From: Terripilifer ovatus
Lineage (GTDB): Bacteria; Pseudomonadota; Alphaproteobacteria; Rhizobiales; Beijerinckiaceae
DNA: 64,000 nucleotides
Assembly (NCBI GenBank): GCA_029222685.1
Contig: JARHVB010000008.1
Coordinates: 310,001-374,000, forward strand
Reading direction: 5' to 3'
Shown here: one piece after another, positions 52,534-62,182 of the stretch
Position numbering within the stretch: position 1 is the stretch's first letter
Layout: the number at the start of each line of letters is the position of its first letter
The notes under the pieces: model-generated
The model's input: the letters and a program-made list of their open reading frames with translations, nothing else
Told to the model about the DNA's origin: nothing
The model's database searches: none
Made by a program: the position numbers and the translations under genes

Positions 52534-53022
52534 TCATTCCATCGGCAAAGCGAACGTGCTTTTCACCTGCTTGAGGGCGAAGCTTGATTCGATCGAGCGC
52601 ACGCCTTCCACGCGGGTCAGTTTGTCGCGCAGGAAAGTCTCATAGGCCGGCAGATCGGCGACGACCACGCGCAGCAAATAGTCGCAGACCCCTGTCATCA
52701 GATAGGCCTCCACGACTTCGGGGAAGCGGGCGAGCGCCTTGTCGAAGCGCTGCAATTCCTCCTCGCGCTGCCGCTCCAGTTTGACCTGTACGAAGACGCT
52801 GATCGGCAGGCCGATACGCGCCTGATCGACGACTGCCGAATAGCCGCGGATGATCCCCGCCTCTTCCAGCAGGCGGACCCTGCGCAGACAGGGCGAAATC
52901 GTCAGGCCGACCTTTTCGGCCAGTTCCTGCACTGCCATACGGCCGTCCCGCTGCAGATGACTGAGAATCTTCCGGTCGATCTGATCTATTTGCCGATTGG
53001 CTGTTTTCTGCAAAATCTTCAC
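52534..53022 (-). CDS. Lrp/AsnC-family transcriptional regulator
   Basis: The 162-residue protein has the Lrp helix-turn-helix (RMAVQELAEKVGLTISPCLRR) and the RAM effector domain (VVEAYLMTGVCDYLLRVVVAD). The start is a GTG at 53022. It is divergent from the 2-oxoacid dehydrogenase E1 gene, and the 104-base region between them holds an AT-rich stretch and a TGCCA/TGGCA pair (53039-53043, 53069-53073). Control of the E1 gene by an amino acid is likely, as with MdeR and MdeB of Pseudomonas. Confidence 0.9.
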   Translation of the reverse strand: MKILQKTANRQIDQIDRKILSHLQRDGRMAVQELAEKVGLTISPCLRRVRLLEEAGIIRGYSAVVDQARIGLPISVFVQVKLERQREEELQRFDKALARFPEVVEAYLMTGVCDYLLRVVVADLPAYETFLRDKLTRVEGVRSIESSFALKQVKSTFALPME

Positions 53023-53126
53023 CCAGGCTGAGCATAAATGCCAAAATAAATGAAATCAGCGCTAACTATGGCAGTTATTTCCAGTCCAGACCATCCAGAT
53101 TCTCACATCTGTCGCGGGGTGAAAAC

Positions 53127-55529
53127 ATGGGTGATTCTCGGCTGCCGTTTCTCAACGCCATCGAGCGCAAGGCGCTCTGGCTGTCGACCTGGATGATCCA
53201 CAACGCCAATCACATCCGGCCCAACCACGACGGCCTGAAGGTCGGGGGCCATCAGGCGTCGTCCGCCTCGGTGGCGACCATTCTCACCGCGCTCTACGCC
53301 GCGGTGCTGCGGCCGCAGGACCGGGTGGCGGTGAAACCCCATGCCAGCCCCATCTTCCACGCCCTGCAATATCTGATGGGCAATCAGACCCGCGACAAGC
53401 TCGAAAACTTCCGCGCCTTCGGCGGCGCTCAATCTTATCCGTCACGTACCAAGGACATCGACGACGTCGATTTCTCGACAGGCTCCGTCGGCCTCGGCGT
53501 CAGCCAGACGCTCTTCGCCAGCCTCGTGCAGGATTACGTTCACGCGCACGGGTGGAACAGGGATCAGGCGAAGGGCCGCATGATCGCCGTGATGGGCGAT
53601 GCCGAAATGGACGAAGGCAATATTTTTGAAAGCCTGCTTGAAGGCTGGAAACACAATGTCCGCAACACCTGGTGGGTCATCGACTACAACCGCCAGAGCC
53701 TTGATGCGGTGATCCGCGAAGGCCTGTATGCGCGCTTCGAGGACATCTTCAAAGCCTTCGGCTGGGATGTTGTCGTGCTCAAACATGGCGCCCTCCAGCG
53801 CGCGGCCTTCTCCGAGCCCGGCGGCGAGAAGCTGCGCGATTGGATCGACCGCACGCCCAACCAGCTTTATTCCGCCCTGACCTTTCAGGGCGCCACTGCC
53901 TGGCGCAAACGCCTGCTCGACGACATCGGCGATCAGGGCGATGTGACGCGCCTGATCGAGCGCCGTTCGGACGAAGAGCTGGCGCGACTGATGACCAATC
54001 TCGGCGGCCACGACATGCAAAGCCTGGTCGAAGCCTTCGAGCGCATCGATCACGACCGGCCGACGGTATTCATCGCCTATACGATTAAGGGCTGCGGCCT
54101 GCCGCTCGCCGGCCACAAGGACAATCATGCCGGCATGCTGACACCGGCCCAACTGGCCGGCTTTCAGCAAAGCCTCGGCGTGCGCGAAGGTCATGAATGG
54201 GACAGGTTCGAGGGCCTGTCGATCAAGCCGAAGGAACTGGAAAAGTTTCTCGCCACCATTCCGTTCAATCAAGATGGCGCGCGCCGCCGCTCGGCAAGGC
54301 CCGTTGCCGTGCCTGACGTTCTTCCGGCGCCCAAACAGGCCGACCTTTCGACGCAGCAGGGCTTCGGCCTTCTGCTCAACGAATTGGCGCGGTCGGACGA
54401 TGCGCTTGCCGCCCGCATCGTCACCACATCTCCGGACGTCACTGTCTCGACCAATCTCGGCCCCTGGGTCAACCGGCGTGGTCTCTTTGCGCATGACGAG
54501 ATGAAAGATCTGTTCCGCGCCGAGCGCATTCCCTCGACCTTCAACTGGCATTTCTCCGACAAGGGCCAGCACATGGAACTCGGCATCGCCGAGATGAACC
54601 TGTTTCTCATGCTGTCAGGTCTCGGCCTGTCGCATCAACTGTTCGGCGAACGGCTGCTTCCCATCGGCACGCTGTATGACCCCTTCATCCAGCGTGGCCT
54701 CGATGCGCTGAACTATGCCTGTTATCAGGACGCCCGCTTCATGCTGGTGGCGACGCCCTCCGGCGTGTCGCTGGCGGGCGAAGGCGGCGCGCATCAGTCT
54801 ATCTCGACGCCGCTGATCGGCATGTCGCAGGACGGGCTGGCGAGCTACGAGCCAGCCTTCGTCGACGAACTGGCTGCCATCATGCGATTCGGCTTTCAGT
54901 ATCTGCAATGGGAAGATATCGGCGCCGATGCGCGCAACGCGCTGCGGCCTTCATGGATGCCCCATGATAAGGGCGGCGCGCTCTACCTGCGCCTGTCGAC
55001 GCGTACGCTCGAACAGCCCAGCCGCACCCTCGATGCGGAGCGCATCCACGACATCATCGAAGGCGCCTACTGGATGCGCAAGCCGGGGCCGAATGCTCAG
55101 GTCGTCATCGCTTATACGGGCGTCGTGGCGCCCGAAGCCATCGAAGCCGTCGGCTTGCTGGCGGAAGACCGGCGCGACATCGGCCTGCTCGCCATCACCT
55201 CCGCCGACCGCTTGCATGCGGGCTGGACCAACGCGGGAAAAGCGCGCGACGAGGGCGACATGAGGGCGACATCCCACATCGAAACGGTGCTCGCCGCGCT
55301 TCCCTCGAATTGCGCGCTTGTCACCGTCGCCGACGCACATCCAGCGACCCTCGCCTGGCTCGGATCGGTGCACGGGCATCGCACACGGCCGCTTGGCGTC
55401 GAGCATTTCGGCCAGACTGGTACGATTGCCGACCTCTACTGCCATTTCGGTATCGACACCCGTGGCATCATCGCCGCCGCACAATCGCTGACGGTGGGAC
55501 GGCCCATTCGCTACCTGCGCGCGGTTTAG
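53127..55529 (+). CDS. AceE-like homodimeric 2-oxoacid dehydrogenase E1 / transketolase-family protein
   Basis: The 800-residue ThDP enzyme has the AceE-type homodimeric organisation: GDAEMDEGN (157-165) and Asn188 form the ThDP/Mg2+ motif, with SLLEGWKHNVRNTWWVIDYN between them. The segments KGCGLPLAGHKDNHAGML, NWHFSDKGQHMELGIAEMN and a C-terminal transketolase-like domain are visible. It is shorter than E. coli AceE (about 887). No E2 or E3 gene is nearby. Together with the divergent Lrp gene, this resembles the MdeB system for 2-oxobutyrate, so a related 2-oxo acid is probable. Confidence 0.85.
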   Translation: MGDSRLPFLNAIERKALWLSTWMIHNANHIRPNHDGLKVGGHQASSASVATILTALYAAVLRPQDRVAVKPHASPIFHALQYLMGNQTRDKLENFRAFGGAQSYPSRTKDIDDVDFSTGSVGLGVSQTLFASLVQDYVHAHGWNRDQAKGRMIAVMGDAEMDEGNIFESLLEGWKHNVRNTWWVIDYNRQSLDAVIREGLYARFEDIFKAFGWDVVVLKHGALQRAAFSEPGGEKLRDWIDRTPNQLYSALTFQGATAWRKRLLDDIGDQGDVTRLIERRSDEELARLMTNLGGHDMQSLVEAFERIDHDRPTVFIAYTIKGCGLPLAGHKDNHAGMLTPAQLAGFQQSLGVREGHEWDRFEGLSIKPKELEKFLATIPFNQDGARRRSARPVAVPDVLPAPKQADLSTQQGFGLLLNELARSDDALAARIVTTSPDVTVSTNLGPWVNRRGLFAHDEMKDLFRAERIPSTFNWHFSDKGQHMELGIAEMNLFLMLSGLGLSHQLFGERLLPIGTLYDPFIQRGLDALNYACYQDARFMLVATPSGVSLAGEGGAHQSISTPLIGMSQDGLASYEPAFVDELAAIMRFGFQYLQWEDIGADARNALRPSWMPHDKGGALYLRLSTRTLEQPSRTLDAERIHDIIEGAYWMRKPGPNAQVVIAYTGVVAPEAIEAVGLLAEDRRDIGLLAITSADRLHAGWTNAGKARDEGDMRATSHIETVLAALPSNCALVTVADAHPATLAWLGSVHGHRTRPLGVEHFGQTGTIADLYCHFGIDTRGIIAAAQSLTVGRPIRYLRAV

Positions 55530-55622
55530 CAGACCGCGAATCTGCGGTGACAGGGACCTTGACAAGACCTCACCAATCATTGCCCTTGCGTGCGATATTC
55601 ACGCTAGGGCAGGACAAAGATT

Positions 55623-57260
55623 ATGAACGGTGCAGACGTCGTCGCAAAAATCCTCAAACTCGAGGGCACGGATTTTCTCGCCTGTTATCCGAGAAATCCT
55701 CTGATCGAAGCCTGCGCCGACATCGACATCCGCCCCATTCTCTGCCGCCAGGAAAGAGTCGGCGTCGGCATGGCCGACGGGTACAGCCGCGTCCGCCGCG
55801 GCCGCCAGAACGGTGTGTTCGCCGCCCAGCACGGCCCCGGCATTGAGAATGCGTTTCCTGGCGTCGCCCAGGCATTTTCCGAAAACGTGCCGATGCTGGT
55901 CATCCCCGCCGCCTCTTCGCTCGACCGCCAGTACATCCGCCCGACATTCCGCGCCGCGGACGTCTTCGCGCCCGTCACCAAATGGTCGGCGGTGGCGCAT
56001 GACGTGCGCGAACTTCCAGACCTGATGCGCCGCGCCTTCCACGCCATGCGCACCGGCAAGCCCGGCCCCGTTCTGGTCGAAATTCCCAACGAGGTCTTCG
56101 ATGCCCAATTCTCCGGCGACCTCGATTACGTCACCGTGCCGGTACTGCGCTCGGCACCGGATCCGGCGGCGGTGAAGGCAGCGGCACGCCTGCTGCTTGC
56201 CGCGAAGAATCCGCTGATCTGGGCCGGCCAGGGCATTCATTACGCTGAAGCCGGCGAACTGCTCACAGCACTGGCCGAACTCATTCCCGCCCCGGTCGCC
56301 GCCACCAATCCGGGCAAAAGCGCGATTGCCGAAAGCCATCCGCTGGCGCTGGGCGCCTCGACCGCCTCGCGGCCGAAAATGTATGCCGAGGGCATGAACG
56401 AAGCCGATCTCGTCTTCGCCATCGGCTCCAGCCTGACCCGCACACCATTCGGCCCTGCCCTGCCGCGCGGCAAGACAATCATTCACTCAAGCAATGATTT
56501 CGCCGACATCAACAAGGACATTCGCGCCGACCTTGGCCTTGTCGGCGACGCAGCCCTCGTCATCGAAGCGCTGATCGAAGAGATCGGCCGCCAGCGCGCC
56601 AAGCCCGACACGGCTCGCCTGAGTGCGCTGAAGGACAAGATCGCCGCCTCGAAGAAGGCCTGGCGCGCCGATTGGGAAAAGCAGCTCAATTCCGACGAGG
56701 TACCGATCAACCAATATCGCGTCATCAACGATCTGATGCGCGTCGCCGACCGCGACAATGTCATCATCACCCATGAAGCTGGTAGCCCGCGCGAGCAATT
56801 GCTGCCGATGTGGGAGACGACCAAGCCCGCGTCCTATCTCGGCTGGGGCAAGTCGACGCAACTGGGCTACGGCCTCGGCCTCGCCATGGGCGCCAAGCTC
56901 GCCGCTCCCGAAAAGCTCTGCATCAATGTGATGGGCGATGCCTCGTTCGGCATGACCGGCATGGATATCGAAACTGCGGCGCGCAATGACATCGGCATCC
57001 TGACTGTGGTGTTCAACAACGCGGTCATGGCCTGCGAACGCCACATGCTGGAAAAGTCGACGAGGAAATATGATGCGCTGGACATCGGCGGCAACTACGA
57101 GAAGCTCGCCCAATCGCTGAACGTCGCATCACGCCGCGTCGAGAACCCCGCCGATATCGTGCCGACGATCAAGGAAGCCATCGAGACGACGCAGAAGGGC
57201 AAGCCCTTCCTGCTCGAAATCGCCGCCAAGGAAGGCTACGACTTCTCGCGTTATGCGTAG
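55623..57260 (+). CDS. ThDP-dependent enzyme of the acetolactate synthase/decarboxylase family
   Basis: The 545-residue protein has the three-domain POX/ALS fold: the cofactor-activating Glu44 in RQERVGVGMADGYSRV, the central dinucleotide-like domain, and the ThDP motif GDASFGMTGMDIETAAR ending in FNNAVM. It lacks features that mark a true acetolactate synthase. It lies 93 bases after the E1 gene, on the same strand, so both may act on 2-oxo acids in one pathway. The substrate is not predictable. Confidence 0.85.
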   Translation: MNGADVVAKILKLEGTDFLACYPRNPLIEACADIDIRPILCRQERVGVGMADGYSRVRRGRQNGVFAAQHGPGIENAFPGVAQAFSENVPMLVIPAASSLDRQYIRPTFRAADVFAPVTKWSAVAHDVRELPDLMRRAFHAMRTGKPGPVLVEIPNEVFDAQFSGDLDYVTVPVLRSAPDPAAVKAAARLLLAAKNPLIWAGQGIHYAEAGELLTALAELIPAPVAATNPGKSAIAESHPLALGASTASRPKMYAEGMNEADLVFAIGSSLTRTPFGPALPRGKTIIHSSNDFADINKDIRADLGLVGDAALVIEALIEEIGRQRAKPDTARLSALKDKIAASKKAWRADWEKQLNSDEVPINQYRVINDLMRVADRDNVIITHEAGSPREQLLPMWETTKPASYLGWGKSTQLGYGLGLAMGAKLAAPEKLCINVMGDASFGMTGMDIETAARNDIGILTVVFNNAVMACERHMLEKSTRKYDALDIGGNYEKLAQSLNVASRRVENPADIVPTIKEAIETTQKGKPFLLEIAAKEGYDFSRYA

Positions 57261-57271
57261 CACTAAAGCCT

Positions 57272-57315
57272 TCTCCCGCTCCGCGGGAGAGGGCGGCCCC
57301 TGTGCAGCAAGGGGC
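57272..57315. terminator. Tandem hairpins between convergent operons
   Basis: TCTCCCGC-TCC-GCGGGAGA (57272-57290) is a perfect 8-bp stem, followed by GCCCCT and AGGGGC (57296-57315). It lies between the stop of the ThDP gene and the stop of the convergent livF. The sequence is of the same repeat type as 62117-62166. It may stop transcription from both sides. Confidence 0.5.
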
Positions 57316-57332
57316 GGATGAGGATGGAGGCG

Positions 57333-58073
57333 TCAATGTCCAACGGCGCTCACTCCAGCCACCCCAACCAACTCCGCCAGCCGCTCCGGCGCATCGAGCA
57401 AACTTCTGCTCGCGCCCGTATAAACAATCCGCCCACGATCCAGCGCAATACAATTATCCGCGAACTCCAGCGCCAGCCGCGCGTGCTGCTCGACCAGGAT
57501 CATCGCCATATCGTCCTCGCGCTTCAACCGGTCGAGACCGGCAAGCACCGCGTCGACGATGACCGGCGCCAGACCTTCCATTGGCTCGTCCATCAGCAGG
57601 AACGAGGGATTGCCCATCAGCGCACGGCCCAGCGCCAGCATCTGCTGCTCGCCGCCGGAAAGCTGATCGCCGCGATTGCGGCGCCGCGCTGCAAGCGAGG
57701 GGAAGAAGTCGTAAACACGCGGCAAATTCCACCTTCCCGCTCGCTCGGCGACAATCAAATTCTCCTCGACCGTCAGCGATTTGAAAATCTCACGCTCCTG
57801 CGGCACCAGCGCGATGCCGGCCGTGCAGCGGCGGTAAACCGGTTCGTTCGATATGTCCGCACCATTGAAGCGGATTACGCCGGCATGCCGCGTCGTCAGC
57901 CCCATGATCGTCGCCAGCAAGGTCGTCTTGCCGACGCCGTTGCGGCCGAGAATGGCAAGCGTCGCACCCTTGGCGAGATCGAACGACACGTCGTCGATGA
58001 CGATGGTCTCGCCATAGCCCGCCTTGACGCCCTGAAGGCTCAGTCCCTGAAGAGTTCCGCCGGCCTCGCTCAA
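57333..58073 (-). CDS. livF: Branched-chain amino acid-type ABC ATPase (LivF, second system)
   Basis: The 246-residue ATPase has Walker A GRNGVGKTT, signature LSGGEQQ and Walker B LLMDEPMEGLAPVIV, the LivF pattern. The start is a TTG at 58073 overlapping the livG stop (TTGA), with GGAG 9 bases upstream; no ATG is available at the N-terminus. It is the last gene of the second Liv operon. Confidence 0.92.
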   Translation of the reverse strand: MSEAGGTLQGLSLQGVKAGYGETIVIDDVSFDLAKGATLAILGRNGVGKTTLLATIMGLTTRHAGVIRFNGADISNEPVYRRCTAGIALVPQEREIFKSLTVEENLIVAERAGRWNLPRVYDFFPSLAARRRNRGDQLSGGEQQMLALGRALMGNPSFLLMDEPMEGLAPVIVDAVLAGLDRLKREDDMAMILVEQHARLALEFADNCIALDRGRIVYTGASRSLLDAPERLAELVGVAGVSAVGH

Positions 58074-58828
58074 TGTTTGCGCTCCCCGAGATAGACCTGC
58101 CGCACGCGGGGATCAGCGGCGATGTCCGCCGGCTTGCCTTCGACCAGCACGCTGCCCTGCACCAGTACGGTGATGCGCTGTGCCACGCGGAAGACGAGTT
58201 CCATATCGTGCTCGATGAACAGCACGGCGATGTCCGCTGGCAGTCGCTCGATCGCTTCGACGATCATGATGCTCTCGCTCGGGGGCACGCCGGCGGCAGG
58301 CTCGTCGAGCAGCAACACGGAGGGCTTGAGCGCCAGCGAGACCGCGATTTCGACCATGCGCTGGCGGCCGTAGGCAAGCTCGGTGATCGGACGCAGGGCA
58401 TCGCGCGCCAGATCAAGCATTTCGAGCACGTCATAGGCTTCCTCGATCACCGCACGGTGACGTCCGGCCGGCCGCAGGAAATCGCCGCCGACGCCCTGCC
58501 GCTCGGCAATCGCCAGCGCCACGTTCTCCAGCACGCACAGGCGGCGGAAGAGAGCCGTAATCTGGAACGTACGCACCAGGCCGCGCTTGACCCGCTGCGC
58601 CTGCGGCAGCGCGGTAATGTCCTGCCCGTCGAGCATCAGCCTGCCCGAGGTCGGGCGCAACACACCCGTGACCAAATTGACGAAGCTTGTCTTGCCGGCG
58701 CCATTTGGCCCGATCAACGCATGACGCGCGCCCGCATCGAGATTGAAGTTGATGCTGTTGGCGACCGACAGCGCACCGAAGCTCTTGCACAGATCGACCG
58801 TCGCTAGCCCCTTGCCGGTTTCGCTCAT
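58070..58828 (-). CDS. livG: Branched-chain amino acid-type ABC ATPase (LivG, second system)
   Basis: The 252-residue ATPase has Walker A GPNGAGKTS, RTFQITALFRRLCVLENV and LAYGRQRMVEIAVSL in the signature region, and Walker B LLLDEPAAGVPPSE. It overlaps livM by 4 bases (ATGA) and livF by 4 (TTGA). Confidence 0.92.
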   Translation of the reverse strand: MSETGKGLATVDLCKSFGALSVANSINFNLDAGARHALIGPNGAGKTSFVNLVTGVLRPTSGRLMLDGQDITALPQAQRVKRGLVRTFQITALFRRLCVLENVALAIAERQGVGGDFLRPAGRHRAVIEEAYDVLEMLDLARDALRPITELAYGRQRMVEIAVSLALKPSVLLLDEPAAGVPPSESIMIVEAIERLPADIAVLFIEHDMELVFRVAQRITVLVQGSVLVEGKPADIAADPRVRQVYLGERKH

Positions 58829-59829
58829 GGCGATTTACCTCGCCCGAACAGGCGCTCGACCACACCGAAGACGCCGCCGCGCAAAAAAACGACGATGAAG
58901 ACGAGCGACAGGCCGATCCAGAAATACCAGTAGGCCGGATCGACCTCGGCGAAACGGTCCTGCGCGATCATGTACAGCGGCACGCCGATGAAGGCGCCAT
59001 AGAGCTGACCGACGCCGCCGATGATCAGCATGATCAGTGCCATGCCCGAACGCTCCAGATTGAGCACGCCGAGACCGACGAACTGCGTCGTCTGTGCGAT
59101 CAGCCCGCCGGCGATGCCGGCCAGCGCTGCCGAGAATGTATAGATGAGGAGCTTGCGGCGCGCGACCGGCGCGCCGATGGCGTGCATGCGCCCGACATTC
59201 TCGCGAATGCCGGTGAGCGAGCGGCCGAACGAAGAATGCACGACATTACGCGCCGCGGCCCAGCAGAGAAACAGAACGACAAGACAATAGAAATAAGCCG
59301 TATTGCCGAACATATCGAAACGAAATGTCCCGAAGATCGGCCACATCTCCATGCCCTGTAAGCCGTCGGCGCCGCCGGTGAAACGATGCGCCTTGTTGGC
59401 CAGCTCATACAGCATGGCGGCGACGACGAGCGTCTGCATCAACAGTGTGAGGCCGGACGTGCGCAACACGATTGCGCCCGATACCAGCCCGACGGCGGCA
59501 GCGGCGACGCCGCCAACCAGCAATCCGGACACCGGCTCACCCCAACCGTTGGCGGCCAGCATGCCCGCCGTATAGGCGCCGACGCCGAAGAAGGCCGCAT
59601 GTCCCAGGGTGACGATGCCCGCATAGCCCAGGACCAGATCAAGCGACAGAACGAACAGGATGGTCGCCAGAATCTGCGCACCCAGCGCCAGATAATTCGG
59701 AAACACGAAATAGGCGGCTATGGCTGCGACCCACGGCAACGCTTCGAGCCAACGCAGGCGATGGCGCGCCGAGAATTCCGCGATATGGGCGGCACGGACC
59801 AATCGTTCGGTCGAGTGTTCCTGCATCAT
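58825..59829 (-). CDS. livM: Branched-chain amino acid-type ABC permease (LivM, second system)
   Basis: The 334-residue membrane protein has LivM features: LVLGYAGIVTLGHAAFFGVGAY and the cytoplasmic loop GRSLTGIRENVGRMHAIGAP. It overlaps livH by 4 bases (ATGA at 59829) and livG by 4. A longer frame lies inside livH and is rejected. An N-terminal cytoplasmic stretch of about 30 residues precedes the first helix. Confidence 0.9.
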   Translation of the reverse strand: MMQEHSTERLVRAAHIAEFSARHRLRWLEALPWVAAIAAYFVFPNYLALGAQILATILFVLSLDLVLGYAGIVTLGHAAFFGVGAYTAGMLAANGWGEPVSGLLVGGVAAAAVGLVSGAIVLRTSGLTLLMQTLVVAAMLYELANKAHRFTGGADGLQGMEMWPIFGTFRFDMFGNTAYFYCLVVLFLCWAAARNVVHSSFGRSLTGIRENVGRMHAIGAPVARRKLLIYTFSAALAGIAGGLIAQTTQFVGLGVLNLERSGMALIMLIIGGVGQLYGAFIGVPLYMIAQDRFAEVDPAYWYFWIGLSLVFIVVFLRGGVFGVVERLFGRGKSP

Positions 59830-60698
59830 GTCCGACCGAAAATGCCGCGTGGGAACCACAGCAGGATCGCCATGGTAAGCGCGTAGATGAAAAAGGCGCC
59901 GAGTTCCGGCGCGACATATTTGAACGCGGTGTCGGACACGCCGATCAGCAGCGCGGCGAAGAAAGGTCCGCGGATGCTGCCCAGGCCGCCGATAGCGACG
60001 ACGATGAGGAAATAGATAAGATTGTCCATGGCATAGAACGTAGTGATCGGCAGGATTTCGGCTCCGAGCGCGCCGCCGAGCGCCGCCAGCCCGCTGCCGA
60101 GGGCGAATGTGGTCGCAAACAACCGCGACGTGTTGATGCCGATGGTCTGCGCCATACGCAGATTGTCGACCGCTGCGCGCACCTGCGCGCCAAAGCGCGT
60201 GCGCTCCAGGGTCAGCCAAAGCAGGGTCACCAGTACCGCGCCGCAGACGATCAGGAACGTCCGGTAGGTGGGAAAAGTGCGGAAGCCGAGATCAATCTGC
60301 CCGCTCAGGGCCGGCGGCGGCTGCATCGGCTGGGTGATCGGGCCCCAGATATAGGTGACGGAAGCAATGGAAATGAAGATCAAGCCCATGGTCATGAGCA
60401 CCTGATCGAGCTCATCGCCGCCATAGAGTCGCCGGTACAAAAGACGTTCGAGGATGAGGCTGATCAGGATAACGACGACGACAGCGGCCGTGAGCGCAAG
60501 CACGAACGGCACGTTGTAGCGGCTCATCAGCGACGTCATCAGATAGCCGCCGATCATGGCGAAAGCGCCATGGGCCAGATTGACGAAACCCATCAGCCCC
60601 ATCGTCACCGAAAGACCGACGGAAATCAGATAAAGAACCATGGCCAGCGCAAGGCCATGGAATCCAATGCTGATAGTGGAAGACCAGAAATCGCTCAT
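59826..60698 (-). CDS. livH: Branched-chain amino acid-type ABC permease (LivH, second system)
   Basis: The 290-residue permease begins with HGLALAMVLYLISVGLSVTMG and has MGFVNLAHGAFAMIGGY, the LivH hallmark, and the loop RTRFGAQVRAAVDNLRMAQTIG. It is 84 bases after the binding-protein gene. The weak Shine-Dalgarno region suggests either lower expression than the binding protein or translation through read-in. Confidence 0.91.
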   Translation of the reverse strand: MSDFWSSTISIGFHGLALAMVLYLISVGLSVTMGLMGFVNLAHGAFAMIGGYLMTSLMSRYNVPFVLALTAAVVVVILISLILERLLYRRLYGGDELDQVLMTMGLIFISIASVTYIWGPITQPMQPPPALSGQIDLGFRTFPTYRTFLIVCGAVLVTLLWLTLERTRFGAQVRAAVDNLRMAQTIGINTSRLFATTFALGSGLAALGGALGAEILPITTFYAMDNLIYFLIVVAIGGLGSIRGPFFAALLIGVSDTAFKYVAPELGAFFIYALTMAILLWFPRGIFGRT

Positions 60699-60782
60699 GT
60701 CTGATGGGTCACCGCACAGGCGCCGCTTTGCCGGGCGCCGTCACTTTCCGGCAAAGCTTCGGCAAAGACGCGGCCTTGCGTG

Positions 60783-61967
60783 TCACTTCGGCGGGTTCAA
60801 CTCTTTCCACGGGTCCTTGACCGCCTTCATCGTATCGATGTCCGTGTTGATGAGCTTGCCATCCTTCATCTCGCTGCGGCGGATATAGATGTCCTGGATG
60901 ATATCGCGCGTCGCCGGATCGATGGCGATCGGCCCGCGCGGACTATCGAGCTTCACCGTCGCGAAATACTTCATCGCCTCATCGCCGGTGAATTTGCCAT
61001 TGGTCTTTTTTATCAGGTCGAACACCGCCGACGCGGCGTCCCAGGCCGCAACCGAGGTGAAATTGGGAATGGCCTTGCCTTTGTATTCCTCATCCCAGGC
61101 CTTCAGGAAGGCCTGATTGGCCGGGCGCACACCCATGGTCGAATAATTGCCGGCGGTGAGAATGCCGGCACCGAAAGCGCCGATGTTCGGTAATTCCTCG
61201 TCGGGCAGCAGATCGTGGGTCGACACCACATTGATGCCGGCCTCGCGCACGCCAAGATCCTTGATCGCTTTCAGAATGGCGGTGGCGGCAGGGCCTGCCG
61301 GCACCCAGACGAAGGCGACATCCGGCTTGGCGTCCTTGATGCGTTGGACGAACGGTGCGTAATCGGCCGTTGCCGGCGGGAAGCGCACGGTGCCGAGCAT
61401 CTGGCCGCCAGCATCGGTGAAGCCCTTGACGAAGGCGCCTTCGGCGTCATGACCGGGGATGAAATCGGCCACAGCGCTGAAGCCACGCTTCCACCCCTGC
61501 TTCACCGACCATGCACCGATGGGCAGCGCCGTGTGCCATTGCGTGAAGGAGAATCGCACCACGTAAGGCGAGATGCGGGTTATGGCGACGCCGCCGGCAT
61601 TGGTGATGACGAGCGGCACTTTGGCTTCCGCCGTCAGCGGCGCAACAGCTGCAGCGACCGGCGAGGCGACAATGCCCATCAGCAATTGCACACGCTCCCG
61701 CGTGATCAATTCCTGGGCAACCCGTTTGCCGACCTCCGGCGCCGCCGTGTCGTCGCGGCGGACGAACTCGACCTTAACTCCTGGGGGCAGATCCTTGGTG
61801 TGGAGCTTGATGTAGAGGTTGAGGCCTTTCTCCATCTGGTCGCCGGCCTGGGCGAGAAATCCGGAATAGCTGTTGATCCAGCCTATCTTGACCGTCTGCG
61901 CCGAGGCTTGACTTATGCCTGCCGCAGCCACCGATACCAGGCCAAAGAGAACCCCCTTCAACGTCAT
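60783..61967 (-). CDS. Liv-type ABC substrate-binding protein (second system)
   Basis: The 394-residue protein has a Sec signal peptide (cleavage near ASAQ, about residue 23) followed by TVKIGWINSYSGFLAQAG, the LivK-family opening. Segments TSVAAWDAASAVFDLIKKT and ITNAGGVAITRISPYVVRFSF are in the ligand-binding lobes. ATG 61967 follows GGGAGG; a frame to 61985 is not needed. It is downstream of the Rieske oxygenase genes, so an aromatic acid or its precursor is a plausible ligand. Confidence 0.88.
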   Translation of the reverse strand: MTLKGVLFGLVSVAAAGISQASAQTVKIGWINSYSGFLAQAGDQMEKGLNLYIKLHTKDLPPGVKVEFVRRDDTAAPEVGKRVAQELITRERVQLLMGIVASPVAAAVAPLTAEAKVPLVITNAGGVAITRISPYVVRFSFTQWHTALPIGAWSVKQGWKRGFSAVADFIPGHDAEGAFVKGFTDAGGQMLGTVRFPPATADYAPFVQRIKDAKPDVAFVWVPAGPAATAILKAIKDLGVREAGINVVSTHDLLPDEELPNIGAFGAGILTAGNYSTMGVRPANQAFLKAWDEEYKGKAIPNFTSVAAWDAASAVFDLIKKTNGKFTGDEAMKYFATVKLDSPRGPIAIDPATRDIIQDIYIRRSEMKDGKLINTDIDTMKAVKDPWKELNPPK

Positions 61968-62116
61968 AACTCCCTCCCATCGCAAGCGCGGCTTTGCGTT
62001 ATGACGCTGACAGCCACCCTTTCATGCCGGATCGCAAGCGATCCACCCTCGCCCGCATGCTGGCACTTTTTCCCGGCGTTCGGCAAGGTCGAAAATCCGG
62101 CAGGAGGCGTGCTGAG

Positions 62117-62166
62117 CCTTCTCTCGCGCGCGGGAAAAGGTGGCCCTTGCGCAGCGAGGGTCGGAT
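62117..62166. repeat. Intergenic palindromic repeat, family C
   Basis: CCTTCTCTCGCG...AAAAGG followed by GCCCTTGCGCAGCGAGGGT and TCGGAT, in the 215-base gap between the binding-protein and oxygenase beta genes. It matches the 57272-57315 hairpins and the GAGGGTCGGATGAGGG part of 26078-26114. The repeat sits inside what otherwise looks like one operon and could attenuate transcription. Confidence 0.45.
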
Positions 62167-62182
62167 AGCGTGGCATGTAATT

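Noticed and set aside
53442-54572. A 376-codon minus-strand frame inside the E1 gene
   Set aside because: The plus-strand E1 is intact with its ThDP motif; the antisense frame looks like a shadow.
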